This document shows positions 8,179-17,113 of a stretch of 42,200 bases of DNA, in pieces. Position numbers and translations under genes: made by a program. Location of the stretch: contig JADGFE010000006.1 of the NCBI GenBank assembly GCA_016744085.1, positions 1 to 42,200 on the forward strand, in the 5' to 3' direction. Origin of the DNA: Kiritimatiellales bacterium. Its GTDB lineage: Bacteria > Verrucomicrobiota > Kiritimatiellia > Kiritimatiellales > Pontiellaceae. Each line of letters opens with the position of its first letter. Position 1 is the stretch's first letter. The notes below the pieces were generated by a model. It was not told where the DNA came from and did not search any database. It saw only the letters and a program-made list of their open reading frames with translations.

Positions 8179-9130
8179 GGCTCAGCATTTCCTTTACCGT
8201 GTTAATTACAGTCTCAACTTCCACTTTCCGTATACTGTCCATGTCCTGTTTGGAATAGGTCTGCACATCCGCTTCACGCAGTATCCGATGCTGTTCACCG
8301 AACGGGCCGACACGTAACGGATCCGTTGGACCGAAAATGGCCAGACAGGGCGTGCCAGCCGCCGATGCCATATGCATCGGCCCCGAATCAACCGTCACCA
8401 CCAGGTCAGCAGATTGCAGCACGCCGCCAAGTTCGAGTAACGAGGTCTTTCCGCAAAGGTTGGTCGCCGCGCCTTCCGGCAACTTATTTTCAATCCAGGT
8501 GCAGGTTTCCAGATCATCCGGAGCACCCACGAGAATGATCTGTGCATTCAGTTTTTCACCCAGCTCAACAAATCGTTTGGCCGGCCAGTTTTTGGCGGCA
8601 TGCCGAGAGCACGGTGCAAATACAACCACCGGATGCTGATCCAGACACGGAAAGTCCACCGCAGGAAAAGTAATCGGAAATTCAACCGGACCATCCGATT
8701 TATCCAGATAGCGAAGTACATCCAGGTTTTCATTTACGGCATGGCGGTTTTTATCTTTCCGCCCTACTACCGCTGAATAAAGAAAATGAGCGCCTTCGCG
8801 TTGAAATGACGGGCCCAGAATTTTTGCGCCCTTCGACCGCTTTGCCATTCGGCAGACAAACGCGCTTTTCAGCAAACCCTGGAGATCAATCACAAGATCA
8901 TAGGTTTCCTGTTGAAGTACTTCTTTAAAGACTCCCATATTTTTAATCAAACCTTTGCGGGGAAACGGAATGACCTTCCGAACATCCGTAAAGCATTCAA
9001 CGAGTCCGGTGTACTCTGTGTTGACCACCCAATTAATCTCGGCATCAAAAGCCTGCTTCAGCAAATGCACCGTCGGCACCGCATGAAATAGGTCTCCCAG
9101 GGAACTGGTTTTGACGATCAGAATTTTCAT
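8159..9130 (-). CDS. LPS heptosyltransferase I-like glycosyltransferase (GT9)
   Basis: A 323-residue GT9-family enzyme, most like WaaC, which adds the first heptose to Kdo-lipid A on the inner face of the cytoplasmic membrane. MKILIVKTSSLGDLFHAVPTVHLLK is the family N-terminus. DLVIDLQGLLKSA and VVFAPCSRHAAKNWP follow, and the nucleotide-sugar site VTVDSGPMHMASAAGTPCLAIFGPTDP is intact. It heads the operon that runs into the HAD and queuosine genes. There is no Shine-Dalgarno sequence; the ATG lies 2 nt after the stop of a decayed vapC fragment, so transcription may come from the antitoxin promoter upstream. Confidence 0.9.
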   Translation of the reverse strand: MKILIVKTSSLGDLFHAVPTVHLLKQAFDAEINWVVNTEYTGLVECFTDVRKVIPFPRKGLIKNMGVFKEVLQQETYDLVIDLQGLLKSAFVCRMAKRSKGAKILGPSFQREGAHFLYSAVVGRKDKNRHAVNENLDVLRYLDKSDGPVEFPITFPAVDFPCLDQHPVVVFAPCSRHAAKNWPAKRFVELGEKLNAQIILVGAPDDLETCTWIENKLPEGAATNLCGKTSLLELGGVLQSADLVVTVDSGPMHMASAAGTPCLAIFGPTDPLRVGPFGEQHRILREADVQTYSKQDMDSIRKVEVETVINTVKEMLSHEAMGL

Positions 9131-9132
9131 AT

Positions 9133-9330
9133 TTACCAGACCAACTTTAAGCCATGATTGATATATTGAGCAAAGCGTTTGTCAGCAGATACCATATGAA
9201 AATCTAATGAAAGGGCTTGTTGGATCAGCATTCGGTCAAAAGGGCCGGGATGGAGAGCCGGCACATTTCCATACTCAGCAGCAAGCATTGAATCTAAATC
9301 CAGCAAATTGAAACCAATAAGTTCACGACC
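9133..9330 (-). pseudogene. Truncated PIN-domain (VapC-type) toxin, C-terminal half only
   Basis: An open stretch of 65 codons without a start codon runs from 9330 to the TAA at 9133-9135. Its translation includes ALHPGPFDRMLIQQAL and VSADKRFAQY, matching the C-terminal half of PIN toxins (HRDPFDRMLIAQA, then LTADxxFxxY). The N-terminal half, with the first catalytic acidic residues, is missing. It begins inside the last codons of the upstream antitoxin in another frame, so a deletion removed roughly 65 residues at the junction. The product should be inactive. The next gene starts 2 nt later. Confidence 0.8.
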
Positions 9331-9559
9331 CTATAAACTCCTCATCAGTCATATCGAAATCATCATGGAATTTATAACTGACAATCCCCTCAAGCACACC
9401 TAACTGAACTGATTTTCTTTGGTATTTCTCGTAGGGAATGATAACCGCAACCTTTTCCTTTTTACGACCAAAACAAACTACATACTCTTCGCCTTTCTTT
9501 ACCCCCTCTAAAACCTCCGAGAAATGGGTTTTTAACTCACCTACTGCTAAAGTTTTCAT
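9323..9559 (-). CDS. Phd/YefM-family antitoxin, orphaned
   Basis: A 78-residue antitoxin of the Phd/YefM type. MKTLAVGELKTHFSEVLEGVKKGEE matches the family N-terminus that binds DNA and represses its own promoter. The C-terminus FHDDFDMTDEEF is the usual toxin-wrapping tail. The ATG at 9559 has a strong GGAGG 5 nt upstream, so I prefer it to the GTG/TTG-type starts that extend the frame to 9577. Its partner toxin gene survives only as a C-terminal fragment, so it is an antitoxin without a working toxin. It may persist for promoter control or to neutralise related toxins elsewhere. Confidence 0.85.
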   Translation of the reverse strand: MKTLAVGELKTHFSEVLEGVKKGEEYVVCFGRKKEKVAVIIPYEKYQRKSVQLGVLEGIVSYKFHDDFDMTDEEFIGS

Positions 9560-9595
9560 GCAAACCTCCAACAACACCCTAGCACCAGATGCCTT

Positions 9596-9612
9596 CTTAT
9601 CAAGTTGACAAG
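9596..9612. promoter_or_regulatory. Near-palindrome upstream of the Phd antitoxin
   Basis: CTTATCAA-G-TTGACAAG is a 17-bp near-palindrome with a single mismatched pair, lying 37-53 bp before the antitoxin ATG and immediately after the argF stop. Phd-type antitoxins bind such sites to repress their own operon, so this is a candidate operator. No convincing promoter hexamers are seen beside it. Confidence 0.35.
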
Positions 9613-10551
9613 TTAACCCTGGGCCGCGCCACAGAGCATCAGAATAACTGCTTTCTGAGCGTGCAACCGGTTTTCAGCCTCGTCGAAGACAATCGACTGA
9701 GGACCGTCAATGACTCCAGCAGTCTGCTCACATCCGCGATTTGCAGGCAGGCAGTTCATAAAGATGGCATCTGGTTTAGCGTGTGCCATTAGCTCACTAT
9801 TCACCTGATAAGGCATAAACTTGGCAATTCTCGCTTCTTCCTGATCCTTTGGAATATGGTAGCTCATCCAGGAATCGGTATAGACGACATCGGCATCCTT
9901 GATCGCTTCTACCGGATCAGCCGTCACAAAAACAGATCCACCGGATTCAGCAGCATAACGTTCACAGTCGGCTACCACATCAGCCCGAGGAGAATAGTCA
10001 TCACCTGCGGGAGAGCCGATACTCACCTGCATGCCCATCTTGGTTCCGCCAAACATCAGAGAATGAGTCACATTATTAAATCCATCGCCTAAATAGGCCA
10101 GCTTCAACCCCTTTAACGCCCCCTTCTTTTCCTCGATCGCCTGCAGATCCGCTAGAATCTGACAGGGATGGCTGTCATCCGTTAACGCATTAATGACCGG
10201 CACGGTTGCAAATTCCGCCATCTCCAGCAGATCCTCATGCTTGAAGAGCCTTGCCATGATGCAATCGACAAAACGGGAAGCCGTTTTAATGGAATCGCTG
10301 ATGCTTTCCTTTCCACTGCCCATAGGCGAGTTGCCAGTATGGTAATAGATGGCATGACCGCCCATCTGGGTCATTCCCGCTTCAAACGATAACCGTGTCC
10401 GCAGGCTTGGTTTTTCAAAAATCATAAGCAGGGTTTTACGCGCCATGGCGTCGGCATACTTTTCCGGATGGTTTTTCACATCTCTTGCCAAATCGAGCAC
10501 AGTCCGTATTTTTTCAGGACTCCACTCCTTGAGTGATATTAAATGTTCCAT
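9613..10551 (-). CDS. argF: Ornithine carbamoyltransferase-family protein
   Basis: A 312-residue transcarbamylase. The usual reaction joins carbamoyl phosphate to ornithine to make citrulline for arginine synthesis. The carbamoyl-phosphate site is KPSLRTR (about 48-53), HPCQILADL is at 128-136, and ENRLHAQK is near the C-terminus. Two substrate motifs deviate from classical OTCases: DSWMSYH (226-232) replaces DxWxSMG, and MNCLPANRG replaces MHCLPAHRG, keeping the Cys. The argF name is therefore provisional; a related carbamoyl acceptor is possible. The ATG at 10551 has GAGGA 7 nt upstream; the frame is open to 10614 but that segment falls in the intergenic hairpin. It follows pyrB, and both use carbamoyl phosphate. 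Confidence 0.85.
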   Translation of the reverse strand: MEHLISLKEWSPEKIRTVLDLARDVKNHPEKYADAMARKTLLMIFEKPSLRTRLSFEAGMTQMGGHAIYYHTGNSPMGSGKESISDSIKTASRFVDCIMARLFKHEDLLEMAEFATVPVINALTDDSHPCQILADLQAIEEKKGALKGLKLAYLGDGFNNVTHSLMFGGTKMGMQVSIGSPAGDDYSPRADVVADCERYAAESGGSVFVTADPVEAIKDADVVYTDSWMSYHIPKDQEEARIAKFMPYQVNSELMAHAKPDAIFMNCLPANRGCEQTAGVIDGPQSIVFDEAENRLHAQKAVILMLCGAAQG

Positions 10552-10576
10552 AGTTATTCCTCGTAAAAATTGAAAA

Positions 10577-10622
10577 CGTGATAAGTGACGATTGATTCGT
10601 GACAAATCAGTCACGTTTCACG
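10577..10622. repeat. Long imperfect hairpin built from TCAC heptads
   Basis: Just after the pyrB stop, CGTGA (10577-10581), GTGAC (10585-10589) and TGATT (10593-10597) pair with AATCA (10605-10609), GTCAC (10610-10614) and TCACG (10618-10622). The arms are period-7 units such as TCACGTT, TCACGGT, TCACTTA and TCACGAA. The structure lies between pyrB and argF and may attenuate read-through or protect the upstream message. No T-run follows. Confidence 0.5.
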
Positions 10623-10624
10623 GT

Positions 10625-11710
10625 TTACGCCTCAGGTTTATATTCCGCGTAGTGTTGATTTACTTCTTCCTGACGACCGAATGTCGTAAGGATCAGTGCG
10701 GCACGGATCCACATCCCATTACGCATCTGTCTCCAATAAACCGCCCGCGAATCGTTATCGATCTCTGTGCTAATTTCCTGACGTCGAGGCAACGGATGCA
10801 AAATCACCGTAGTATCTTTGATCGTATCCATGTGTTCTGCACCAATATGATAATCACAAGCCTCGGTAGTACTGCCCTCGCCTTCTACATCCCATTCATC
10901 CTGAATACGGGTCATATAAATCGCATCTGCAATCGGCATGACCGAAGCAAAGTCCTGCGTTACCACATACTTGGTTCCCGCCTTATCCAGCAGATCCAGA
11001 ATATCCTGACTGATCTGTAGCGATTCCGGTGCAATAAAATAAAGCGTCATATCTTTATAAAGCGAAAGCATCCATGCCAATGAACGTACCGTACGACCGC
11101 GAAGCAAATCGCCAACAAAAGCCACGTGCTTGCCATCGATACCGCCGATCTTTTCAAAACTCCGCTGCAGGGTGTAAATATCCAGTAGCGCCTGGGTAGG
11201 ATGCTGATCGGCTCCCGACCCTGCATTCAAAACAGAGATCTCACGGCCGGTGTGGGCCATCATCCACGCCACGCGTTCGGCAAATCCACCGACGGGATGA
11301 CGCATAATGATCATGTCCACGTAAGAACTGAAGGTCCGAATCGTGTCTTCCGGCGATTCACCCTTGATTTCACTCGATGTTTTGCTGTCGCGCACATCCA
11401 TCGTATCCAGCCCCAGAATCTGGCAGGCGGCATTGTGGGAAAGATAGGTTCTGGACGAAGGCTGGGCAAAATAGAGCATGGCCCGCTTATCCGAGAGCAA
11501 TGACTTCAGGAAGTTTGCTCCGTCGCGCCGTTTATTCATGCGCTTAATCTTTGTTGCTAACTCGCAGAGTTCTTCAATTTTTTCACGCGAAAACTGCTGG
11601 GCAATCAGCGTATGCGCCGGACTTCCCTGAAAATAGGCGCCTTTTTCGGTTAATGGCAGCGCTTTGAAATCCCGCCACGCAATATCACTCAGATTTTTTT
11701 TCGTACCCAT
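10625..11710 (-). CDS. pyrB: Aspartate carbamoyltransferase catalytic chain, long form
   Basis: ATCase joins carbamoyl phosphate to aspartate in the first committed step of pyrimidine synthesis. HPTQALLD and HPLPRRQEI are the substrate-binding signatures. The carbamoyl-phosphate loop is QPSSRTYLSHNAA, a divergent form of PSTRTRxSFE. At 361 residues it is longer than the usual 305-310, with an N-terminal extension of about 45 residues. The start is the ATG at 11710, with AGGGGA 8-9 nt upstream; the frame is open to 11770 but without support. No pyrI regulatory-chain gene is nearby. It is upstream of the argF-like gene on the same strand and divergent from mfd. Confidence 0.9.
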   Translation of the reverse strand: MGTKKNLSDIAWRDFKALPLTEKGAYFQGSPAHTLIAQQFSREKIEELCELATKIKRMNKRRDGANFLKSLLSDKRAMLYFAQPSSRTYLSHNAACQILGLDTMDVRDSKTSSEIKGESPEDTIRTFSSYVDMIIMRHPVGGFAERVAWMMAHTGREISVLNAGSGADQHPTQALLDIYTLQRSFEKIGGIDGKHVAFVGDLLRGRTVRSLAWMLSLYKDMTLYFIAPESLQISQDILDLLDKAGTKYVVTQDFASVMPIADAIYMTRIQDEWDVEGEGSTTEACDYHIGAEHMDTIKDTTVILHPLPRRQEISTEIDNDSRAVYWRQMRNGMWIRAALILTTFGRQEEVNQHYAEYKPEA

Positions 11711-11807
11711 GATATAATTCCCCCTGTTCAACAATCGGACAACAATAGCGAACCCAAATATAAAGTCCACCCTTCCAATCCCACATTTCTTTCCCTAAGT
11801 TCGTCCC

Positions 11808-14800
11808 ATGAATAATCAGGAACACGACAGCACCCCCCGGGTAGACGGGGCGGTGCTTACTGGCGTTACCGCCGGAAATATGCAGATTGCCAATACGCCG
11901 ATCAGTGCTCAAGCCCTGTTGTGCCACGATATTTTTAATACGCTAAGCCAATCTATACTATGGATCGCGGCAGACGTCCGGGAAATGGAGCGGCTCTACG
12001 AATCGCTTCAAACGATTGCTTCGGCTAAGGAAAAAAGCGCAACTCAACTTTTTCAACCTATGGAAAAGGATCCGGCGGTATTCGGTGAGCACCTTAAAAT
12101 TGTTAAGCAACTGGCCGAAAATAAAACATTTATCATCATCACCTGCCCTCAGGCACTGGAGCATGAAGTCCCGCTTGCCGGAAATTCCGAGCAGGCCGTT
12201 CAAACCTTAAAAACCGGAAAGGAGCATAAACTTGAGCCACTGACCAGCTGGATGACCGACGCTGGTTATGCGTTTGGCGTGGAAGTCTATTCTCAAGGCG
12301 AAGCAGCCCTGCGCGGTGGCATTCTCGACTGCTGGCCTCCCGGAGCACCCCGCCCCGTCCGCATTGAATTTTTCGGCGATACCATTGATTCCATCCGCTA
12401 CTTTGATGATCAAACACAGTGCTCTATCGAAAAGGTAGAAAGCATTGAACTGCCGCAACTCGATTTCGGTTTTGCCGGCGATGAAACCTGTCCACTGACC
12501 GACCTGCTCCCCGAAAATACGATTCTGATTAATCCGGAAGAAAACATCACGCCTCAATCGTCATGCCTCACAATCCAAACCGGATTTAACTTCTACGACA
12601 CCGGCTTGTTTGCCGTTTCTTACAACACCCACCCAAAAGAGGCCGAACAGGCTCGGCGACGATTTGTGGACCAGCGTTGTGCGGACGTTTCCACTGATTG
12701 GACCATTCATTTCTTTTTTGAAACCTCAGGAACGTTAACCCGATTTCAGGAGCTCTATTCCGAGCTTGAGGGATTCTCAGGATTACAACTGCACCAAGGC
12801 GTCCTGCACGAAAGCGCTATCGATCATACCCGGAAAATACTACTCGTCACCGAGAGCGATTTCTATGCCTATCACACGAACCGCAGTGCCCATGCCCGTC
12901 AGGCCAAGCGCTTTCATAAACAACAGGATCGTGTTTCAGAAGCAGCCGATATCCAACCCGGCGATTTTGTGGTGCATTTCGAACACGGCGTCGGCAAATA
13001 TCTCGGACTGGTTGAGACCTCGTTCAGCGGTAAAAGCATGGAAGTCCTTTCCATCGAATATGCCAAAGGCGAAAAGGTTTACCTTCCGGTAACCCAGGCG
13101 CATCTGCTTACGCGCTATAAAGGCATGGGAAAGCAAAAACCCAAACCGCATACCCTCGGCGGACGAAAATGGAGAAACGACAAGGCCGGAGCAGAAGAAG
13201 CCATACAGGATTTTGCTTCCCAGTTACTTCAAACTCAGGCCGAGCGACAGGCCAAACGCGGCTATCGCTTTTCTAAAGATACCGCCATGCAGGCCGAGTT
13301 TGAAGCAGCCTTTCCCTATACCGAAACTCCGGATCAACTTTCTGCATCCGCAGAACTTAAACGCGACATGGAAAAACTCCGACCCATGGACCGATTGCTC
13401 TGCGGCGATGTTGGGTTCGGAAAAACCGAAGTGGCCATGCGCGCGGCATTCAAGGCAGTGATGGACGGTATGCAGGTTGCCGTACTCGTGCCGACAACCA
13501 TACTCGCCCAGCAACACTACAATAGTTTTGTAGAACGCCTTGCCGCCTTTCCGGTTCGAGTGGATATGGTTAGCCGTTTTCGTACGCGGGCCGAGCAAAA
13601 CAACACCCTTGTACAAACGCTGGAAGGCGAAGTGGACATCCTGATCGGCACGCACCGGATTCTCTCTAAGGATGTTAATTTTAAGAACCTCGGATTGGTT
13701 ATTATCGATGAAGAACAACGTTTCGGAGTAACGGCAAAGGAACATCTCAAGGAACTCCGAAAACAGGTTGACCTAATCACGATGTCGGCGACGCCGATTC
13801 CTAGAACCCTGTACATGAGCCTAACCGGTGTGCGAGATCTCAGCACCATCAAAACCGCCCCCCAGGAACGGCAGCCCATTGACACTAATGTGATCCCCTA
13901 CGACGAGGAAATCATTGCCGAAGCCATTCGCACGGAACTGCACCGCGATGGTCAGGTCTTCTATCTGCATAACCGTGTTAAAACCATCCATCTCGTTGAA
14001 ACCAAATTACGGGCACTGGTACCGGAATCCCGTATTGCCGTTGCGCATGGTCAGATGGCCGAGGGCGAGCTTTCCCAGATCATGCATGCTTTTGTTGAAG
14101 GTCGCTTCGATGTTTTACTTTGCACCACCATTATTGAAAGTGGCGTTGATATTCCCAACTGCAATACCCTGCTCGTGGAAAATGCCGAGCGATTTGGTTT
14201 ATCTGACTTGTATCAGTTGCGTGGCCGAGTTGGACGTTCCAACCATAAAGCGTTCGCCTACATGATGCTAACCCCCGGCGGCGAAGTTATTGATGCGGCG
14301 CGCGACCGCATGAATGCTATCAAGCGGTATACCGGTCTCGGATCCGGCTTTCGACTGGCCCTTCGCGACCTGGAACTGCGCGGAGCCGGCAATATGCTCG
14401 GCGCAAAACAAAGTGGTCACATTTCCGCCGTCGGTTTTGACCTCTATTGCCAATTGCTGAAACGCACGATTGCCATCATGCAGGGCAAAAAACCGCCGCC
14501 GTTAATGGATGTGGTGGTCAAACTCGACTTCCTCGACCTGTCACCCAAATCAGGCAATCGGGCAACCGGCGCCTTTATTCCCTACGAATATATGGAAGAT
14601 GAAAACCTGCGGCTTCGTCTCTACCAACGAATCTCGGCTCTCGCCACGAAACAGGAAATCACGCTGATCAAGCGCGAAATAAAAGACCGCTTCGGAAAAC
14701 TCCCGCAGGAAGTACAACGACTATTACTCATAGCCGAACTTCGCATTGTGGCAGCAGATAATCGGATTAAATCCGTCATCGTTCGGAAACAAAAAGTAAT

Positions 14801-14912
14801 GCTCTCAACCGGCAAGGATTATCTGACCTATGGCGGGCAGCATCCCTGGTTAGATGAGAGCCATGCGACTCCTATGCTGAAAGAATTGATTCGGCTGATT
14901 ACCGACTACTAA
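11808..14912 (+). CDS. mfd: Transcription-repair coupling factor (Mfd)
   Basis: Mfd removes RNA polymerase stalled at DNA lesions and hands the site to UvrA. The N-terminal UvrB-like region includes GGILDCWPPGAPRPVRIEFFGD (about residues 164-190). The CarD-like RNA polymerase-interaction domain starts near 381 with PGDFVVHFEHGVGKYLGL. The translocase has Walker A GDVGFGKT (about 532) and DEEQ (about 634), and VGRVGRSNHKAFAYM-type motif VI. The C-terminal D7 segment ends PYEYMEDENLRLRLYQR and beyond. At 1034 residues it is about 100 shorter than E. coli Mfd; the shortfall is at the N-terminus, where domain 1 is reduced. No clear ribosome-binding site precedes the ATG. Its stop overlaps the recN stop by 4 bp. 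Confidence 0.97.
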   Translation: MNNQEHDSTPRVDGAVLTGVTAGNMQIANTPISAQALLCHDIFNTLSQSILWIAADVREMERLYESLQTIASAKEKSATQLFQPMEKDPAVFGEHLKIVKQLAENKTFIIITCPQALEHEVPLAGNSEQAVQTLKTGKEHKLEPLTSWMTDAGYAFGVEVYSQGEAALRGGILDCWPPGAPRPVRIEFFGDTIDSIRYFDDQTQCSIEKVESIELPQLDFGFAGDETCPLTDLLPENTILINPEENITPQSSCLTIQTGFNFYDTGLFAVSYNTHPKEAEQARRRFVDQRCADVSTDWTIHFFFETSGTLTRFQELYSELEGFSGLQLHQGVLHESAIDHTRKILLVTESDFYAYHTNRSAHARQAKRFHKQQDRVSEAADIQPGDFVVHFEHGVGKYLGLVETSFSGKSMEVLSIEYAKGEKVYLPVTQAHLLTRYKGMGKQKPKPHTLGGRKWRNDKAGAEEAIQDFASQLLQTQAERQAKRGYRFSKDTAMQAEFEAAFPYTETPDQLSASAELKRDMEKLRPMDRLLCGDVGFGKTEVAMRAAFKAVMDGMQVAVLVPTTILAQQHYNSFVERLAAFPVRVDMVSRFRTRAEQNNTLVQTLEGEVDILIGTHRILSKDVNFKNLGLVIIDEEQRFGVTAKEHLKELRKQVDLITMSATPIPRTLYMSLTGVRDLSTIKTAPQERQPIDTNVIPYDEEIIAEAIRTELHRDGQVFYLHNRVKTIHLVETKLRALVPESRIAVAHGQMAEGELSQIMHAFVEGRFDVLLCTTIIESGVDIPNCNTLLVENAERFGLSDLYQLRGRVGRSNHKAFAYMMLTPGGEVIDAARDRMNAIKRYTGLGSGFRLALRDLELRGAGNMLGAKQSGHISAVGFDLYCQLLKRTIAIMQGKKPPPLMDVVVKLDFLDLSPKSGNRATGAFIPYEYMEDENLRLRLYQRISALATKQEITLIKREIKDRFGKLPQEVQRLLLIAELRIVAADNRIKSVIVRKQKVMLSTGKDYLTYGGQHPWLDESHATPMLKELIRLITDY

Positions 14913-16567
14913 AGTTCCAACATTTCCTGCGCGTGCTGAAGCGTTACATTCGTGCTGTCTTTACCACCAAGCATCCGGGCAATTTCTTCGGGGCGCGATT
15001 CGCTGTCGAGTAACCGCACTTCGGTATAGGTCCTGCCGTCTTCCACTTTTTTGGAGACCGCCAGGTGGGTTGTTCCGCATGCGGCTACCTGAGGTAAATG
15101 GGTAATACAAATTAATTGATGACATTCGGCTACCTGAGCCAGTTTACGCCCAACTGCTCCGCCGATTTCGCCGCCGATATTCGCATCGATTTCATCGAAG
15201 ACGAGCACAGGAATCTGATCCTGTTTTGCCAGCACGGCCTTCGTGGCCAACATAACGCGTGAGATTTCGCCGCTGGATGCAATCATGCGGAGCGGACGCA
15301 TATCTTCGCCGGCATTCGGAGCAAACCCGAAATCAATTTCATCCATCCCCAAAGGACCTGGGTCACAGGGATTAATCTCCACATCAAAAAATCCGTGTTC
15401 AAATCCGATATCCACCAGCTCACGCGTAATCGATTCAGAAAGATTATCAGCCACGTTTTCACGTTGTTTGCGCAGTACCTCTCCAACCTTTTTCAGCGAT
15501 TTAAACATGGAGTTCAGCTCATTCTGGAGTTCCGATCGGCGTTTATCGCGGCCACGTAAATCCTTGAGTTGCAACTTCCAGGCTTCCCCGTTTTCCAAAA
15601 CTTCTTCTACGGTTGCACCATATTTTCGTTTAAGCGTTTGGTAGGTCGTTAGACGATCATCCAGCCACTGCATGCGCTCTGCACTGGAGTCAATTCCTGC
15701 CACCGAATTTTCGATGGACCGAACCACCTCCTGAACCGACGTAACCGCACTTTCAACCTCATCGTGCCATTCCTGTGCTTCCGGCATAAGCTTGATCAGT
15801 TGATTCATCGATTGTTGCGCGGCAACCAAAGCATCGAAGGCGCAACCTTCTCCTTCGGTAAGTGCCTGAACAGCTCCGTTGGCCAACTCGATTACTTGTT
15901 GGGAATTTGCGATTACACCGTGCTCTTCCTCAACTTCGAGTTCTTCGTCGACGGTCAGCTTTGCGGATTCAATTTCATTCACACGGTAATCGAGAAACTC
16001 GACCTGACGCTCAAGGTCTTCCTCGTTATCTGAATTCAGTGCTACGATCTTTTTTTGGATCTCACGATATTGGGCATATTCTTGAGCATAGGCCGCTTTA
16101 GCTTTATCCAACTGTCCAAACGCATCCAGTATTTCAAGCTGAACCGATTGATCCAGCAACGATTGATGATCATAGGGGCCATGCATATCGACCAACACTT
16201 CCCCCAGCCGTTTTAAGACCGTCAGCGTAACCGATTCGTCATTTACAAAAGTTTTATTTGAGGATTCCGTGATGATCCTGCGGATAATCAACAGCCCACC
16301 ATCGCAGGATTCCATGCCTATATCCGAGAGAACGGCATCCACCTGGGCAGAATTATCGAGACCAAACTCAGCATGGACCGAACAGGAACTCTCTCCGGTG
16401 CGAATCATCGACTTGTCGGCACGCTCGCCCAAAAGCAAACGAAGGGCGCCAATCATCAATGATTTACCGGCCCCGGTTTCTCCGGTAATCACATTCAGGC
16501 CCTCATTGAAGCCCACCTGCACATCATCAACCAGTGCAAGATTCTTAATTTTTAGCGTTCTGAGCAT
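14909..16567 (-). CDS. recN: DNA repair protein RecN
   Basis: RecN is an SMC-like ATPase that acts early at double-strand breaks. Walker A GETGAGKS is at residues 29-36 in a typical MLRTLKIKNLALVDDVQVGF start. A long coiled coil (about 150-370) follows, with no zinc hook. The ABC signature ASSGEISRVMLA and Walker B PVLVFDEIDANIGG are intact, then the switch histidine in CITHLPQVAA. At 552 residues it is full length. There is no Shine-Dalgarno sequence before the ATG, and a promoter lies close upstream (16578-16606). It converges on mfd with a 4-bp stop overlap. Confidence 0.97.
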   Translation of the reverse strand: MLRTLKIKNLALVDDVQVGFNEGLNVITGETGAGKSLMIGALRLLLGERADKSMIRTGESSCSVHAEFGLDNSAQVDAVLSDIGMESCDGGLLIIRRIITESSNKTFVNDESVTLTVLKRLGEVLVDMHGPYDHQSLLDQSVQLEILDAFGQLDKAKAAYAQEYAQYREIQKKIVALNSDNEEDLERQVEFLDYRVNEIESAKLTVDEELEVEEEHGVIANSQQVIELANGAVQALTEGEGCAFDALVAAQQSMNQLIKLMPEAQEWHDEVESAVTSVQEVVRSIENSVAGIDSSAERMQWLDDRLTTYQTLKRKYGATVEEVLENGEAWKLQLKDLRGRDKRRSELQNELNSMFKSLKKVGEVLRKQRENVADNLSESITRELVDIGFEHGFFDVEINPCDPGPLGMDEIDFGFAPNAGEDMRPLRMIASSGEISRVMLATKAVLAKQDQIPVLVFDEIDANIGGEIGGAVGRKLAQVAECHQLICITHLPQVAACGTTHLAVSKKVEDGRTYTEVRLLDSESRPEEIARMLGGKDSTNVTLQHAQEMLEL

Positions 16568-16577
16568 GTTGGGGAGG

Positions 16578-16606
16578 AGTATTCAATGAAGCTGGGGCTA
16601 GCGCAA
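16578..16606 (-). promoter_or_regulatory. recN promoter close to the start codon
   Basis: On the minus strand TTGCGC (16606-16601) and AATACT (16583-16578) are 17 bp apart. The -10 box ends 10 nt before the recN ATG, predicting a leader of about 2-4 nt. No ribosome-binding site is present; the bases there are C-rich. Confidence 0.45.
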
Positions 16607-16612
16607 GCCGGA

Positions 16613-17005
16613 TTATTTTGAACGAGCATTTTCGCTGGCCGTAGCCCGTTGCTCTTCTTTTCGTTTTTCCTCAAACCCGTTAAGGAAAATGATCAGAACA
16701 CGCAATAATATCAAAAGAAAGATGGGGCCGCCAATAAAGTAGAAAGCATCCGGCAGATCAAAACCCGGACGCGATCCTGACCTACGGACATTGGGTCGAA
16801 GATGCCGTCGAGCCTCCTCTATAGTAGGCAAATAGTCATCTGCCGTAACACCATAAACCGCAGTAACCGTGGATTCTTTCTTTTCTTCGACAGCCGGTTC
16901 CGTTGAGAGCACGGGCTTAATTCCAGCATCTTCCTGCTGCGCAAGCCCCCCCAGCGGTATTATGATTACTGAAATCAGTAAAATTATGTATGTGAAAATC
17001 TTCAT
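16613..17005 (-). CDS. Small hypothetical membrane protein with signal peptide
   Basis: A 130-residue protein I do not recognise. It has an N-terminal signal peptide (MKIFTYIILLISVIIIPLGGLA), a periplasmic stretch of about 65 residues with EEARRHLRPNVRR, then one transmembrane helix (FYFIGGPIFLLILLRVLIIFL) and a highly charged cytoplasmic tail (EEKRKEEQRATASENARSK). The ATG at 17005 has AAGGGAG just upstream; a TTG at 17029 is in frame but unlikely. It lies 45 bp before recN on the same strand and could be cotranscribed with it, but recN has its own promoter. The topology suggests a small envelope anchor or assembly factor; no function is claimed. Confidence 0.65.
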   Translation of the reverse strand: MKIFTYIILLISVIIIPLGGLAQQEDAGIKPVLSTEPAVEEKKESTVTAVYGVTADDYLPTIEEARRHLRPNVRRSGSRPGFDLPDAFYFIGGPIFLLILLRVLIIFLNGFEEKRKEEQRATASENARSK

Positions 17006-17113
17006 CTCTCCCTTCAGCGCTTCTCCCAAAAGCTGAGTCCTGTAACATTGAACGTGATCACGGTAACAAAAATGACACCATAGAGAATGTTAAATTGCCA
17101 ATTAGTGATACTC

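Noticed and set aside
13224-13745. 173-codon open frame opposite mfd
   Set aside because: It lies entirely antisense to the conserved Mfd translocase core and shows no protein family features.
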